A stretch of DNA of 64,000 nucleotides from Sphingobium herbicidovorans (GTDB taxonomy: Bacteria; Pseudomonadota; Alphaproteobacteria; Sphingomonadales; Sphingomonadaceae), in contig NZ_CP020538.1 of the NCBI RefSeq assembly GCF_002080435.1, positions 1,736,001 through 1,800,000 of the forward strand, written 5' to 3'. This document shows positions 34,175 through 44,181 of the stretch, in pieces. The notes below the pieces were generated by a model, which worked only from the letters and a program-made list of their open reading frames with translations, ran no database searches and was not told the DNA's origin. The position numbers and the translations under genes are program-made. Every line of letters begins with the position of its first letter. Positions within the stretch are counted from its first letter, which is position 1.

Positions 34175-35062
34175 ATGGAAGAAAAGTCTCCGATGAGCGA
34201 AGAAGGCGGCGCGACAGGCGTAACGGCAATGCCGCCTGCATCCCCCCGTGGACGAGGCCCATGGCTGATGCCTGTCCTTCTCCTGCTCGCTTTCGCCATC
34301 GGCGTCGTGCTGACGATATTGGCGGTGCCCTATGTGCAGGGACGGTGGAACAGCAACGCGCGTCAGTCGGTGGTAACGGCCGATCCTTATTTGCGGCCTG
34401 GCGTCGCCATGAGGCCGCTGGCTACCGACACGGCAAAGATGCTGGATGACCGCGTAGTTCAGCTGGAGCAAAGGCTTAACCGCATCACCGTGGAAGCGCA
34501 GGCAGCGTCCGGCAACGCCGCGCGGGCGGAAAGCCTGCTGGTGGCGTTCGCCGCGCGCCGCGCGCTCGATAGCGGCGCGCCGCTCGGCTATGTCGAGGGG
34601 CAATTGCGGCTGCGTTTTGGCCAGGCACAACCGCGTGCGGTCGCGACGATCATCAATGCCGCAAGGGAACCCGTGACGCTGGCCGACCTGCGTGGCGGAC
34701 TTGCCAGCATCGCCGACCAGTTGACGACCCCCGGCCCGCAAACCGGCTGGTGGGAGGCCTTTGAACATGAAGCTCGCGAGCTATTGACGATTCGTCGCGG
34801 ATCGACGCCTTCGCCCCGGCCACAGGTGGCGATGGATCGCGCGCTCCGTTATATCGATGGAGGCCGGGTAAGCGCAGCGCTGACCGAAGTCGAGCAGATG
34901 CCGGGGCGGGCAGCCGCCGACCGATGGATGCAATATGCCCGCCGCTATCTGGAGGCGCGCCGCGCGTTGGACCTAATCGAGACGGCCGCGATACTGGAAC
35001 CGCGTCAGTTGCGCGCCGTCGATGGTGCTGCCGTGAGCCAGACGTCCCCTCTGGCGCCCTGA
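34175..35062 (+). CDS. Mitofilin-like / HemX-like membrane protein
   Basis: This 295-residue protein has one N-terminal membrane helix (GPWLMPVLLLLAFAIGVVLT, about 29-48), then a coiled-coil region (MLDDRVVQLEQRLNRITVEA) and a helical C-terminal domain (YIDGGRVSAALTEVEQMPGR AAADRWMQYARRYLEARRAL). The pattern is that of alphaproteobacterial mitofilin/COG4223 proteins, which lie after hemCD in this class. The proposed roles are membrane organisation and tetrapyrrole enzyme scaffolding; neither is proven here. It starts 9 bp after hemD and is surely in the same operon. Confidence 0.82.
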   Translation: MEEKSPMSEEGGATGVTAMPPASPRGRGPWLMPVLLLLAFAIGVVLTILAVPYVQGRWNSNARQSVVTADPYLRPGVAMRPLATDTAKMLDDRVVQLEQRLNRITVEAQAASGNAARAESLLVAFAARRALDSGAPLGYVEGQLRLRFGQAQPRAVATIINAAREPVTLADLRGGLASIADQLTTPGPQTGWWEAFEHEARELLTIRRGSTPSPRPQVAMDRALRYIDGGRVSAALTEVEQMPGRAAADRWMQYARRYLEARRALDLIETAAILEPRQLRAVDGAAVSQTSPLAP

Positions 35063-35078
35063 AAACTGTCATAATCGA

Positions 35079-35111
35079 CCAATGGTTGGCTCAGATGAGC
35101 GAAACCATTGG
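35079..35111 (+). terminator. Large hairpin after the hem operon
   Basis: CCAATGGTT (35079-35087) pairs perfectly with AACCATTGG (35103-35111), and the inner GCTC/GAGC extends the stem to 13 pairs with small bulges around an AGAT loop. No T tract follows, so it may be a weak terminator, an RNA-processing site or a translation control element for the next gene. Confidence 0.5.
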
Positions 35112-35176
35112 ACGCGTTGAGCATTTGTCATGAGAATGTCATCTTTCGCCCATTGGGCCAGGGAGACTTATTTCTC

Positions 35177-35926
35177 GTGCCGCCATATGCCGAATCGATC
35201 ACCAGCTTCTGGAAAGGACGCCTAGCCGCAGGGCCGCGCGCGCCTGAACTACCGCCGGTGAAGCATTTGTTGGCCAATGCCTCCATGCCCTTCGACCTGG
35301 CGCGCAGCCGGGCGCAGGCCGCTTCGCTGGCGAGAGCGATTCGCGGTGATGGCCGGCAAGTTCTGCTGATCCCCGGTCTTCTGGCGTCAGAACAGCGGAT
35401 GGAGCCTTTGCGCGCCATATTGCAGGCAGCGGGCTTTGAAGCGCATGGCTGGGGAATGGGCCGCAATCTGGGGCCTCGTGCCGACAGCCTTGAAAAGATC
35501 GACCGGCGCGTGGATGAAATCCGGCGCGGCAGCGGCAAGCCAGTGACATTGGTCGGCTGGAGCCTGGGCGGCCTGTTCGCGAGAGAATATGCCAAGATCG
35601 CGACCAACAAGGTCGGCGGCGTTGTCACCATGGGGACGCCCTTTTCCGGGGACGTGCGCGCCAATCATGCCTGGCGGCTTTACCAGCTGGTGGCGGGTCA
35701 CCCGGTTGATTGCCCGCCCTTCGCCTGTGACCGCGCGGTCAAGCCGCCCGTGCCGACCATCGCGCTCTGGTCGCGGCGCGACGGCGTGATCTTGCCAGCA
35801 TGCGCCAAGGGGCGCGCGGGCGAGCGCGACAGGGCGATGGAGGTCGATTGCACCCATATGGGCTTCGCCGTTGCGCCGGAAGGCATATTGGCTGTGGGCA
35901 AGGCGCTGGAGCGGTTGCGGGACTGA
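35177..35926 (+). CDS. Alpha/beta hydrolase (lipase/esterase-like)
   Basis: The alpha/beta hydrolase fold is shown by QVLLIPGLLASEQRMEPLRA, the nucleophile elbow LVGWSLGGLFAREYA (GxSxG), VTMGTPFSGDVRANHAW, and a C-terminal DCTHMGFAVAP that probably holds the catalytic His; the acid is likely in LWSRRDGVILP. A GTG with GGGAG upstream was chosen as start (249 residues); an upstream TTG at 35108 would add 23 residues but falls inside a strong hairpin. No signal peptide is evident. The substrate is unknown. Confidence 0.82.
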   Translation: MPPYAESITSFWKGRLAAGPRAPELPPVKHLLANASMPFDLARSRAQAASLARAIRGDGRQVLLIPGLLASEQRMEPLRAILQAAGFEAHGWGMGRNLGPRADSLEKIDRRVDEIRRGSGKPVTLVGWSLGGLFAREYAKIATNKVGGVVTMGTPFSGDVRANHAWRLYQLVAGHPVDCPPFACDRAVKPPVPTIALWSRRDGVILPACAKGRAGERDRAMEVDCTHMGFAVAPEGILAVGKALERLRD

Positions 35927-35961
35927 CTACCCGGCCATGCGCGCGATAGTTTTATCCTCGG

Positions 35962-37287
35962 TCAGGCGAGGCGCCCAAGCGCTTCCTCCCTGCCGATCAG
36001 GGGCAGCAGCTGGCTCATGTCGGGGCCGTGATCTAGTCCAGTAAGCGCGCGCCTCAGCGGAAGGAAGAGTTGCTTGCCCTTGCGTCCGGTCCGGTCCTTC
36101 AGTGCGCCGGTCAGCGTTCGCCAAATGTCGGCGTCGAACGAAAGGTCCAGCAGGATTTCGCGCGCGGTGGCGAGGAAGTCGCAATCCTCTTCCTCCGGTG
36201 CGGGCGCTTCAATCGGACCAGTGACAATGCGCCACCAGTCTGCCGCCTGCGCCACCGTCTCCAGATTCGGACGAATCGCCTCCCATCCCGCCTCATCCAT
36301 TCCCTCAGGGAGGCGGTCGGACACCGCGCCATAAGGCAGCATATGGACGATTTTCTGGTTCAGCGCTGCAAGCTCTGCTTCATCGAAGCGGGCGGGCGCG
36401 CGTCCGAAATGCGCGAAATCGAAACTGTCGATAAGCGGCTGCAGTTCGGTGACGGGTTCGATCGGCATTGATGTGCCCAGGCGGGCAAGCAAAGCGAGAA
36501 GAGCGATCGGCTCCAGACCGATTTCACGGAAATGCGCCACACCCAGCGAACCCAGGCGCTTTGACAGCTTTCCTTCGCTGCCCGTCAGCAGGGCCTCATG
36601 GGCGAAGTGAGGCAGGGGCGCACCGAGGGCAGCGAACATCTGGATCTGGGTCGCGGTGTTGGACACATGATCCTCGCCGCGCAGAACATGGGTTACCGCC
36701 ATGTCGATATCGTCGATCACCGAGGGGAGCATATAGAGCCAGCTGCCGTCGGCGCGGCGGATCACCGGGTCGGACAACAGCTTCGGATCGAAACGCTGAT
36801 CGCCGCGAATGAGATCGGTCCAGGCTATCGGTTGGCCATGGTCGAGCTTGAAACGCCAGTGGGGCTTGCGGCCTTGGGTTTCATAAGCAGCGATCTGGTC
36901 CGGCGTCAGGGACAGTGCAGCGCGATCATAGACGGGCGGCAGGCCACGGCCGAGAAGGACCTTGCGCCGCAAATCCAGTTCCTGGCTGGTTTCGTAGGCT
37001 GGGTAGACACGGCCAGAGGCTTTGAGGTGCTCAAATTTCTCCTCGTAAAGGGCAAAGCGGCCGGACTGCTTCTCTTCACCGTCCCAGTGAATGCCCAGCC
37101 AGCCAAGGTCCGCCTTGATCGCGTCGGCATATTCGGGACGCGACCGTTCAAGGTCCGTGTCGTCGAGCCGCAGAAGGAACCGGCCGCCGCTTTTTCGTGC
37201 CCACAGCCAGTTATGAAGCGCGGCGCGGATATTGCCGACGTGCAGATTGCCGGTAGGCGACGGAGCAAAGCGGGTGATGACGGTCAT
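35962..37287 (-). CDS. gltX: Glutamate--tRNA ligase
   Basis: This class I synthetase of 441 residues has the HIGH-like motif in FAPSPTGNLHVGNIRAALHN (7-26) and the KMSKS counterpart EGKLSKRLGSLGV. The catalytic Rossmann fold and the tRNA-binding part are normal, while the C-terminal anticodon domain is on the short side. Alphaproteobacteria often have two GluRS paralogues, one of which charges tRNA-Gln for GatCAB; this one could be either. It is convergent with the hydrolase gene and ends one base from the nadE stop region of the same strand. Confidence 0.94.
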   Translation of the reverse strand: MTVITRFAPSPTGNLHVGNIRAALHNWLWARKSGGRFLLRLDDTDLERSRPEYADAIKADLGWLGIHWDGEEKQSGRFALYEEKFEHLKASGRVYPAYETSQELDLRRKVLLGRGLPPVYDRAALSLTPDQIAAYETQGRKPHWRFKLDHGQPIAWTDLIRGDQRFDPKLLSDPVIRRADGSWLYMLPSVIDDIDMAVTHVLRGEDHVSNTATQIQMFAALGAPLPHFAHEALLTGSEGKLSKRLGSLGVAHFREIGLEPIALLALLARLGTSMPIEPVTELQPLIDSFDFAHFGRAPARFDEAELAALNQKIVHMLPYGAVSDRLPEGMDEAGWEAIRPNLETVAQAADWWRIVTGPIEAPAPEEEDCDFLATAREILLDLSFDADIWRTLTGALKDRTGRKGKQLFLPLRRALTGLDHGPDMSQLLPLIGREEALGRLA

Positions 37288-37288
37288 T

Positions 37289-38950
37289 TTACAGCGTTCT
37301 GAAAGCGTTTGTGATCGGGTAACGGCGGTCGCGTCCGAAATTGCGGATGCCGAGCTTCACGCCGGGGGGCGACTGGCGGCGTTTATACTCCGCGACGTAG
37401 AGCAGGCGCTCGATCCGGGCGACGGTATCGCGGTCGAAGCCGCGGGCAACGAGTTGCTCGACGGAAAGCTCTTCCTCGACCAGGCCGTACAGGATGGGGT
37501 CCAGCACCTCATAGGGGGGCAGGCTGTCCTCATCCTTCTGGTCGTCGCGCAGCTCGGCGCTTGGCGGCTTGGTGATTACCCGATCCGGCATCACCGGCCC
37601 AGTAGGGCCGAACGCCTCGCCCAGTGAGGGGACATTCTCATTACGCCAGCGGCTGAGATCAAAGACCGTGGTCTTGTAGGCATCCTTCAACACGGAATAG
37701 CCGCCCGCCATGTCGCCATAAATGGTGGCATAGCCAACCGACATCTCGCTCTTGTTGCCGGTCGTCAGCAGCATGTGGCCGAATTTGTTGGAAAGACCCA
37801 TCAACGTGACGCCCCGGATGCGAGACTGAAGATTTTCCTCGGTCAGGTCCCGCTGACGCCCTTCAAAGGCTGAGCCAAGCATTGCGTCGAAGGCGGCGAC
37901 GGCGGGCTCGATCGGGATGGTGTCATAGCGAACGCCCAGCAGCCTGGCGCACTCCACCGCGTCGTCCAGGCTTTCCTGACTGGTGAAGCGGGACGGCATC
38001 ATGACGCACCAGACGCGATCCGCGCCCAGCGCATCGACGGCGACGGCCGCCGAAAGGGCAGAATCAATGCCGCCCGACAGGCCCAGCACCACGCCGGGGA
38101 AGCCGTTGCGGTTCACATAATCGCGAAGGCCCAGCACCATGGCGTTATAGATGTCGGCCGGGCGTGCGTCGAGCATGTGCTGGTCACCCGGGATGCATAC
38201 CCATTGGCCGTCCCATTTTTCCCATTGGGTGAGGACGAGCGCCTCCTCCCAATCGGGCAGCTGGTGGGCGATGCCGCGGTCGGCGCCCATGACAAAAGAA
38301 GCGCCGTCGAACACCAGCTCATCCTGGCCGCCAACTCGGTTGAGATAAACGAGCGGCAGGCCGGTTTCGCGCACGCGGGTGCCGGCGACTGCGTTGATCC
38401 GGCGGTCATCCTTGTCGATTTCGAACGGGCTGCCGTTGGGGCTGATGAGGATTTCCGCGCCTTCGACCCGCAGATGAGCGGTAACGAAGGGGAACCAGAT
38501 ATCCTCGCAGATGGGGACGCCGATCTTCACGCCCCGGAAGTCGATCGGCGCGGGCAGCGGGCCGGGCGCGAAGAGGCGCTTTTCGTCGAACGTCCCATAA
38601 TTGGGCAGCTCGCGCTTCTGACGGATGGCCGTTACCGCGCCATTGTCCAGCAGGGCGACGACGTTGAACAGGACACCCTGCGACGCGACGACCGTGCCGA
38701 CCAGCATTGCGGGGCCGCCGTCGGCCGTCGCCTGGGCAAGCCGAACGAGTTCGTAATTGGCGCGATCGACCAGTGCGGGCTTCAGCACCAGATCCTCAGG
38801 CGGATAGCCGATCAGCTGCAATTCGGGATAGACGATAAGGTCCGCGCCAGCAGCCCTGCTCCGCCATTCCAGCATCGCATCGGCATTGGCGGCAAGGTCG
38901 CCCACCGATTGCGTCATCTGGGCAAGGGCGATCACGAGTTTGTCGTTCAT
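37289..38950 (-). CDS. nadE: Glutamine-dependent NAD+ synthetase
   Basis: The start [20 protein letters not shown] gives 553 residues in two domains. The N-terminal nitrilase-like glutaminase has its Glu in [14 protein letters not shown], Lys near REL, and nucleophile Cys in [11 protein letters not shown]. The C-terminal synthetase has the P-loop [37 protein letters not shown] and [21 protein letters not shown] later in-frame ATG was preferred over one 20 codons earlier, because the nitrilase motif begins here. It is followed immediately by gltX. Confidence 0.95.
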   Translation of the reverse strand: MNDKLVIALAQMTQSVGDLAANADAMLEWRSRAAGADLIVYPELQLIGYPPEDLVLKPALVDRANYELVRLAQATADGGPAMLVGTVVASQGVLFNVVALLDNGAVTAIRQKRELPNYGTFDEKRLFAPGPLPAPIDFRGVKIGVPICEDIWFPFVTAHLRVEGAEILISPNGSPFEIDKDDRRINAVAGTRVRETGLPLVYLNRVGGQDELVFDGASFVMGADRGIAHQLPDWEEALVLTQWEKWDGQWVCIPGDQHMLDARPADIYNAMVLGLRDYVNRNGFPGVVLGLSGGIDSALSAAVAVDALGADRVWCVMMPSRFTSQESLDDAVECARLLGVRYDTIPIEPAVAAFDAMLGSAFEGRQRDLTEENLQSRIRGVTLMGLSNKFGHMLLTTGNKSEMSVGYATIYGDMAGGYSVLKDAYKTTVFDLSRWRNENVPSLGEAFGPTGPVMPDRVITKPPSAELRDDQKDEDSLPPYEVLDPILYGLVEEELSVEQLVARGFDRDTVARIERLLYVAEYKRRQSPPGVKLGIRNFGRDRRYPITNAFRTL

Positions 38951-39069
38951 GGGCAGGCGCCCTAGAGCATTTTGCCGCAGGGAGCAAAAGCGCCTTTCCA
39001 CGAAGGACATGCGCCGCTAAAGGGGCCGCGTTTCACACAGCGTCATCAATTCGTCACGGGGGTTTGGCC

Positions 39070-40005
39070 ATGAAACTCATGACCGGCAATTCCAACAAGC
39101 CGCTTGCGGCCGCGATTGCAGACTATATCGAGATCCCCCTGACCGATGCGAGCGTCCGCCGCTTCGCGGATGAGGAAGTTTTCGTTGAAATTCACGAGAA
39201 TGTCCGGGGCGAGGACGTGTTCGTGATCCAGTCCACGGCCTATCCCACCAACGACAATCTGATGGAATTGCTGATCATGATCGATGCGCTCAAGCGCGCG
39301 TCGGCCAAGCGAATCACCGCGGTCGTTCCCTATTTCGGCTATGCGCGCCAAGACCGGAAACCCGGCCCCCGCACGCCGATCTCGGCCAAGCTGGTGGCCA
39401 ACCTCATCACCACGGCGGGCGCCAACCGCGTGCTGTCGGTCGATCTGCATGCCGGGCAGATCCAGGGCTTTTTCGACATTCCAACCGATAATCTATTCGG
39501 CGCGCCGGTGATGTCGGCGGATATCCAGGCGCGCTTTGGCGACCGCAACCTGATGGTTATATCGCCAGACGTCGGCGGCGTGGTACGCGCCCGTGCGCTG
39601 GCCAAGCGGCTGGACAACGCTCCCCTCGCGATCGTCGACAAGCGCCGTGAGCGGGCGGGCGAATCGGAAGTCATGAACATCATCGGCGATGTGAAGGGCC
39701 GATTCTGCGTGCTGATCGACGACATCGTCGATTCGGCGGGCACACTCTGCAACGCAGCCAGTGCGCTGAAAGCGGCAGGCGCGGAGGAAGTCGTCGCTTA
39801 TGTCAGCCATGGCGTGCTGTCCGGCGGGGCCGTTGCACGCGTCGAGGCGTCTGAGCTGAAGGAACTGGTCATCACCGACTCGATCCAGGGCACCGACGCG
39901 GTATGCAACGCCAAGAGCATCCGCCACCTGCCGATCGCGCCGCTGTTGGGCGAGGCGATCAAGCGTATTGCTGACGAAAGCTCGGTTTCCAGCCTATTCG
40001 ACTGA
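39070..40005 (+). CDS. prs: Ribose-phosphate pyrophosphokinase
   Basis: Prs makes PRPP from ribose-5-phosphate and ATP. The 311 residues show [60 protein letters not shown], and the PRPP-binding loop [18 protein letters not shown]. All family motifs are intact. It is divergent from nadE. PRPP feeds purH and the histidine genes found elsewhere in the window. Confidence 0.97.
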   Translation: MKLMTGNSNKPLAAAIADYIEIPLTDASVRRFADEEVFVEIHENVRGEDVFVIQSTAYPTNDNLMELLIMIDALKRASAKRITAVVPYFGYARQDRKPGPRTPISAKLVANLITTAGANRVLSVDLHAGQIQGFFDIPTDNLFGAPVMSADIQARFGDRNLMVISPDVGGVVRARALAKRLDNAPLAIVDKRRERAGESEVMNIIGDVKGRFCVLIDDIVDSAGTLCNAASALKAAGAEEVVAYVSHGVLSGGAVARVEASELKELVITDSIQGTDAVCNAKSIRHLPIAPLLGEAIKRIADESSVSSLFD

Positions 40006-40030
40006 ATGGCAAGTTGCGCCGCGCGACTTT

Positions 40031-40264
40031 TTAGGAAGCAACTGGCAGCAGCGGCAGACAGAATAACAGAATCAGCGCGCCCACGACGCGGTGGCCGCGG
40101 GATATGCCGAGCGGTTTGTCCCGCCAGAGCATCGGGCAGGATAGCAGCGCGAGCAGGAACAGCATGTTCGACAGGCTGAACGATCCAGACATGGGCATGT
40201 CCTGCCGCAGCGCCAGAGCGCCCAGCAAAGCAACGAAACTCAATATCCAGCCGATCAGCGTCAC
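40031..40264 (-). CDS. Small membrane protein of unknown function
   Basis: A GTG start gives 77 residues, about half hydrophobic, with two or three membrane segments (LIGWILSFVALLGALAL, LSNMLFLLALLSCPMLW, VVGALILLFCLPLLPV). I do not recognise a family. It lies convergent with prs. Because of its small size and weak composition signal, coding status is probable rather than sure. Confidence 0.55.
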   Translation of the reverse strand: MTLIGWILSFVALLGALALRQDMPMSGSFSLSNMLFLLALLSCPMLWRDKPLGISRGHRVVGALILLFCLPLLPVAS

Positions 40265-40316
40265 ACCATGCCCCCTTGGATGAACGGAAGGCTAACGGCA
40301 TGATCTTGCGGAAAAC

Positions 40317-40745
40317 TTAAACGCTGCCCGTCCAGGGATCGTAAGTGCCAAAGCTCCAGACATTGCCTTCCGGATCAAGCGCTTCATATCCCCGGCCGGG
40401 ATAGCCCTGATTATCATGCGGCTCGCTCACCACCACCGCCCCTGCATTGCGAGCGTGGAGGCAGTGGGCGTCGGCATCCGGGACAACGACATAGATGCAG
40501 GTCGTGACGCCGCCCAGTTCGCGCGGAGTCGTCCAGCTGTACAGAGATTCTTCTTCGCCATCCCGGGCGCTGCCCAGCATCACCATGCCGTCCCCCAGCG
40601 CCAGTTCGGCATGATGGATGATGCGCGGGTCGGCATCATCCTCATAGGATGCCCGGACTTCGAAACCGAAGGCGTCGCACAAAAAGCGTATGGCGGCAGG
40701 CGCATCGTCATAGCGCAGGCCGGGGATCACAGGCGAACCGGGCAT
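40317..40745 (-). CDS. VOC superfamily protein (glyoxalase/bleomycin resistance-like)
   Basis: The 142 residues form a VOC fold of two beta-alpha-beta-beta-beta modules. PVIPGLRYDDAPAAIRFLCD and AFGFEVRASYEDDADPRIIH start the first, and a second follows VVVPDADAHCLHARNAGA with YEALDPEGNVWSFGTYDP at the end. The Gly-N-x-W-x-F ending is typical. These proteins bind metals through His/Glu but substrates range widely, so a specific function cannot be claimed. Confidence 0.83.
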   Translation of the reverse strand: MPGSPVIPGLRYDDAPAAIRFLCDAFGFEVRASYEDDADPRIIHHAELALGDGMVMLGSARDGEEESLYSWTTPRELGGVTTCIYVVVPDADAHCLHARNAGAVVVSEPHDNQGYPGRGYEALDPEGNVWSFGTYDPWTGSV

Positions 40746-40822
40746 CTTTCCCTCCTTCAGGCACGAGGAATCGGCGGGGCACAGCCTAGCGCGAGAGGCG
40801 CTTTACCGCTAGGCGGGGAGCC

Positions 40823-41608
40823 ATGACGACACGCGACGACCTGACCCTTGCCCATCGCCTCGCCGACGCAGCAGCAACGGCGATCCGGCCCTTTTTCCGC
40901 GCGCGCTACGACATGGAGTTCAAGTCGGACAAATCGCCGGTAACGGAGGCCGACCGCGCCGCCGAAGCGGCAATCCGGGCGATATTGGAGAAAGAGCGCC
41001 CGCAGGACGGGATTATCGGCGAGGAATATGGCGCGACGCGCGAGGATGCGGAGCGCGTGTGGATCCTGGATCCGATTGATGGCACGCGCAGCTTCATTGC
41101 AGGGCGGCCGATCTTTGGCACGCTGATCGCGCTGACTGAGGCAGGGTGGCCCACGATCGGCATCATCGACCAGCCGATTGCGAAGGAACGCTGGGCAGGG
41201 ATGATGGGCCAACCGACGACCTTTAACGGGCAGCCAGTGACGACCCGCGCCTGCCGGTCGCTGGAGGAGGCGATCGTCGCGAGTACCGGGCCGCAATATT
41301 TTCCCGGTTGTACCGGTGAGCATTTCTCCCGGCTTGCGGGGCAGTGCCGCGACACGGTGTGGGGGGGCGACTGCTATAATTACGGACTAATCGCATCGGG
41401 CCATGTCGATATCGTGATCGAGGCAGGGCTGAAGCTGCATGACATCGCCGCGCTGGCGCCCGTGGTCGAAGGCGCAGGCGGACGCATGTGCGACTGGGCG
41501 GGCGACCCGATCACCGCCGACAGCGACGGACGCGTGATCGCGCTGGGCGATCCGGCGCGGCTGGAAGATGTGCTCGAGGCCCTTGCCGACGAACATCATG
41601 ACCACTGA
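40823..41608 (+). CDS. hisN: Histidinol-phosphatase (inositol monophosphatase family)
   Basis: This 261-residue Mg-dependent phosphatase has SPVTEADRAAEAAIRAIL, IIGEEYGATREDAERVWILD, PIDGTRSFIAGRPIFGTLIA (metal ligands in DPIDGT) and WGGDCYNYGLIASGHVDIVI. The RSFIxGxPxFGTLIAL phrasing is that of HisN-type histidinol phosphatases rather than SuhB, and hisC lies in the same window. Sugar-phosphate activity remains possible. Confidence 0.88.
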   Translation: MTTRDDLTLAHRLADAAATAIRPFFRARYDMEFKSDKSPVTEADRAAEAAIRAILEKERPQDGIIGEEYGATREDAERVWILDPIDGTRSFIAGRPIFGTLIALTEAGWPTIGIIDQPIAKERWAGMMGQPTTFNGQPVTTRACRSLEEAIVASTGPQYFPGCTGEHFSRLAGQCRDTVWGGDCYNYGLIASGHVDIVIEAGLKLHDIAALAPVVEGAGGRMCDWAGDPITADSDGRVIALGDPARLEDVLEALADEHHDH

Positions 41609-41626
41609 GGTGATCGCCCGGACAGA

Positions 41627-43807
41627 TTAGAAAATTCCAAGAAACTTCTTCTTCTGCGCCTTCTTCTCCGTGGCGTTCGACTTTCCTGATTCGTCCTTCG
41701 CCGTGGTGCCACGTCCTACGTCATCCCGAGGCTCGCCACCTTTGGTACGTTGGGCAGCAGCCGTGGCGCCAGCGAGGACCGGCCCACAGGCGGCGCTTTT
41801 GGCATCACCTACATCCACGAAGGCAAGCACCGCAGCCAGCGGGCTGGCGGCAATGCCCAACGCAGCCGCCGCGCCGCCCCTCGCCATCAATTCGGGACTG
41901 ATGACGTCGATGCTCGGGCGGGCGAAATAGCCCTTGATCCCGACCGGCGACTGCCCCGAGAAAAGGCTGAACTTCTTGCCATCGGCGCGGAAGGCCAAAT
42001 CCAGGCTTTCGTTGCGGAATGAAAAGCCGCCCCGGCCCAGCATCACATTCTTCCTGGTGTCGATAATGATGGGGTCGGCAGCCGCGATCCCGTTTCGGAC
42101 CGTGAAGGCGATGAGGCCGCAATTGATCTGGACGGGCTCTTTCAGCTTCTTTTCGAACATCTTCGTGATGAAGGTGCCGATATCAAGTTCGGATAGCTGC
42201 ACATTGCGCGCCCACATGGCGCCAGCGGGCAGGATGACGGCGATGCGTCCGTCGGATGTGGCGAGCGAATCATGAACCGTGTCACCCAGTCCGGTCAGCT
42301 GGGCACGGGCCTTGATAATGCCGGTCGTCCCCGATTGCTCCACGCCCCAGCGGCCCAGCAGCGTGCCCATGGGCGTCGGCGAAAGACGGATATCATAGCG
42401 CGTCCGCACCGGGCTGGTCCGCGCATTGATTTCTATGTCGGAACTCACATGCCCCCCCGACATGTCGAAGGTGAGAGGAGACAGCGACAGCAGGCTCCGT
42501 TCGAGCGCGACGGTCAGCCCGACATTGGAAATCGGAACATTGGGCGCGCGAATGCGGCGCACATCATAGCGGACACTGGCATCGAAATTCCGCAGCGCGT
42601 CCGCGCGCAGCTTTGCGTCAGGCAGGATGCGTGGAGCGCCACCCACATTTTCTATCGCGCCGTCCGCTCCCTGCGCCTTCAGACGTTCCGGATCATAACC
42701 GATAAAAGGCCCCACATCGACGATGTCCAGCGTCCGGGTGGTAAGGTCCGCCTTTATATGCAGGCGATTTTCGGGCCGCGATACGATCATGCGACCCGCC
42801 AGATCGCTGTCGCCGAACCGGCCCTTCAAATGGGTAAAGCGCCAAGCGTCCTCCTGCCTGGCAAGCGCGGAGGTGAAGCGATACGCGCGGGTTTCGGGAA
42901 TAGCGACACCCAGAAAGTCGAAAAGCAGCGCAAGATTGGGACCATGGGTCAAAAGGCGCAGGTCGGCTCCCTCTATCTCCGTAGCACCGGGCAGCGTCCC
43001 GCTGACCTCCAGCACGGTTGCGCCCGATTGCGCATGGAGAGCGAGGCTGTTCTTTCCCCCGGTCACGGTTTCATTAGGCGACAGAAGGCCGCCGCGCAGG
43101 GTGAAGCGACGATCGCGCATCGTCCCATCGCCTGAAAAGCGGATATCGCTGGCAAAGCGCGTGTCCTGCGCCTTCACCGTTTCAAAGCGTATGTCGGTGG
43201 CGAGCAGCATGCGCGGGTCGCGATAGCGTATCGTAGTTCCGGCAAGCAGAGCACGGCGCACCAGCGGCAGATCGAGCGGCTCGCCTTTCTTCCCCGGATC
43301 GCCAAAGGTCCAGCTGTTGCTCTTGCCATCGCGCGACCATTCAAGGTCAGCCGCTGCATTGCGCAGTTCGAGCCAGCCGATGCGATATTTGTCGCCGAAG
43401 ACAAGACTAAGGGGAGCAATGCGCGCATCGATCAGGTCGGCGCGAAAGAAGTCCGGTCGGCTGGCCCATGGCGTGTTGGCTATCGCCATCTTTTCCGCGC
43501 GGAACTTGACGGCGAGGGGCGCGAAGTAGAGCTGAAAGTCACCCTCAACCTCGACCGTTCGTTCAAGCCTGCTGGTAAGGAAGCGTTCGAACGGATGTTT
43601 CAGGAACCGGCCCTTGGTGATGAAGAGAGTCAGCCAGAGGAGAAAGAGGACAGCGATGATATAGCCGATAATGCGCACCGGCAGCGGGACCTTGCGCCAG
43701 CGCGCACGCACGCGCGACCAGTAATGGCCCAAACCTCCCGCCGGGCTGGGTGGCGGTGGAGCCTCTGGGTCGGGTTTGCCCAGCCGGGGGGGATCGGCGT
43801 CGGCCAT
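41627..43807 (-). CDS. AsmA family protein
   Basis: This 726-residue protein begins with a cytoplasmic tail rich in proline (PRLGKPDPEAPPPPSPAGG), then one membrane helix (IIGYIIAVLFLLWLTLFITK) and a long periplasmic beta-rich body of repeated AsmA units, for example DFQLYFAPLAVKFRAEKMAI and KADLTTRTLDIVDVGPFIGY. A C-terminal lysine-rich tail is seen. AsmA proteins influence phospholipid transport and outer-membrane assembly. It ends 18 bp from convergent hisN. Confidence 0.87.
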   Translation of the reverse strand: MADADPPRLGKPDPEAPPPPSPAGGLGHYWSRVRARWRKVPLPVRIIGYIIAVLFLLWLTLFITKGRFLKHPFERFLTSRLERTVEVEGDFQLYFAPLAVKFRAEKMAIANTPWASRPDFFRADLIDARIAPLSLVFGDKYRIGWLELRNAAADLEWSRDGKSNSWTFGDPGKKGEPLDLPLVRRALLAGTTIRYRDPRMLLATDIRFETVKAQDTRFASDIRFSGDGTMRDRRFTLRGGLLSPNETVTGGKNSLALHAQSGATVLEVSGTLPGATEIEGADLRLLTHGPNLALLFDFLGVAIPETRAYRFTSALARQEDAWRFTHLKGRFGDSDLAGRMIVSRPENRLHIKADLTTRTLDIVDVGPFIGYDPERLKAQGADGAIENVGGAPRILPDAKLRADALRNFDASVRYDVRRIRAPNVPISNVGLTVALERSLLSLSPLTFDMSGGHVSSDIEINARTSPVRTRYDIRLSPTPMGTLLGRWGVEQSGTTGIIKARAQLTGLGDTVHDSLATSDGRIAVILPAGAMWARNVQLSELDIGTFITKMFEKKLKEPVQINCGLIAFTVRNGIAAADPIIIDTRKNVMLGRGGFSFRNESLDLAFRADGKKFSLFSGQSPVGIKGYFARPSIDVISPELMARGGAAAALGIAASPLAAVLAFVDVGDAKSAACGPVLAGATAAAQRTKGGEPRDDVGRGTTAKDESGKSNATEKKAQKKKFLGIF

Positions 43808-43964
43808 GGCGCAACAACGCCGTCCCGCACTTTTGGGTCCGAATCGCTTGCCTTGGGCGTCACATCCGATTATGGGCGCCCCTTCGCGATATTTGGAAGG
43901 ACCGCCCGGCTAACTAGGGCTGCCGGGGCTGTCCGTAATCGTCGCGCTGAAAAAGGAGACGAAA

Positions 43965-44168
43965 ATGCCCAAGCTCAAGACCAAGAGCGGTGTGAAGAAG
44001 CGCTTCAAGTTCACCGCTTCCGGCAAGGTCAAGCACGGCGTCGCTGGCAAGCGTCACCGCCTGATCAGCCATAACTCAAAGTATATCCGCCAGAACCGCG
44101 GCACTTCCGTGCTGTCGGATTCCGATGTCGCTCACGTGCGCCTCTGGGCGCCCTACGGCCTGAAGTAA
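43965..44168 (+). CDS. rpmI: 50S ribosomal protein L35
   Basis: The 67 residues ([20 protein letters not shown] ... [20 protein letters not shown]) are a complete L35 with its extended C-terminus. A GGAG ribosome site lies upstream. It heads the rpmI-rplT operon; infC, its usual neighbour in enterics, is not adjacent. The 157-bp leader may hold a promoter but no clear L20-binding structure was recognised. Confidence 0.97.
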   Translation: MPKLKTKSGVKKRFKFTASGKVKHGVAGKRHRLISHNSKYIRQNRGTSVLSDSDVAHVRLWAPYGLK

Positions 44169-44181
44169 GGAGTAGAGGCAC

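Noticed and set aside
33113..34768. 551-codon open frame on the minus strand opposite hemC-hemD
   Set aside because: Antisense to established heme genes and without motifs.
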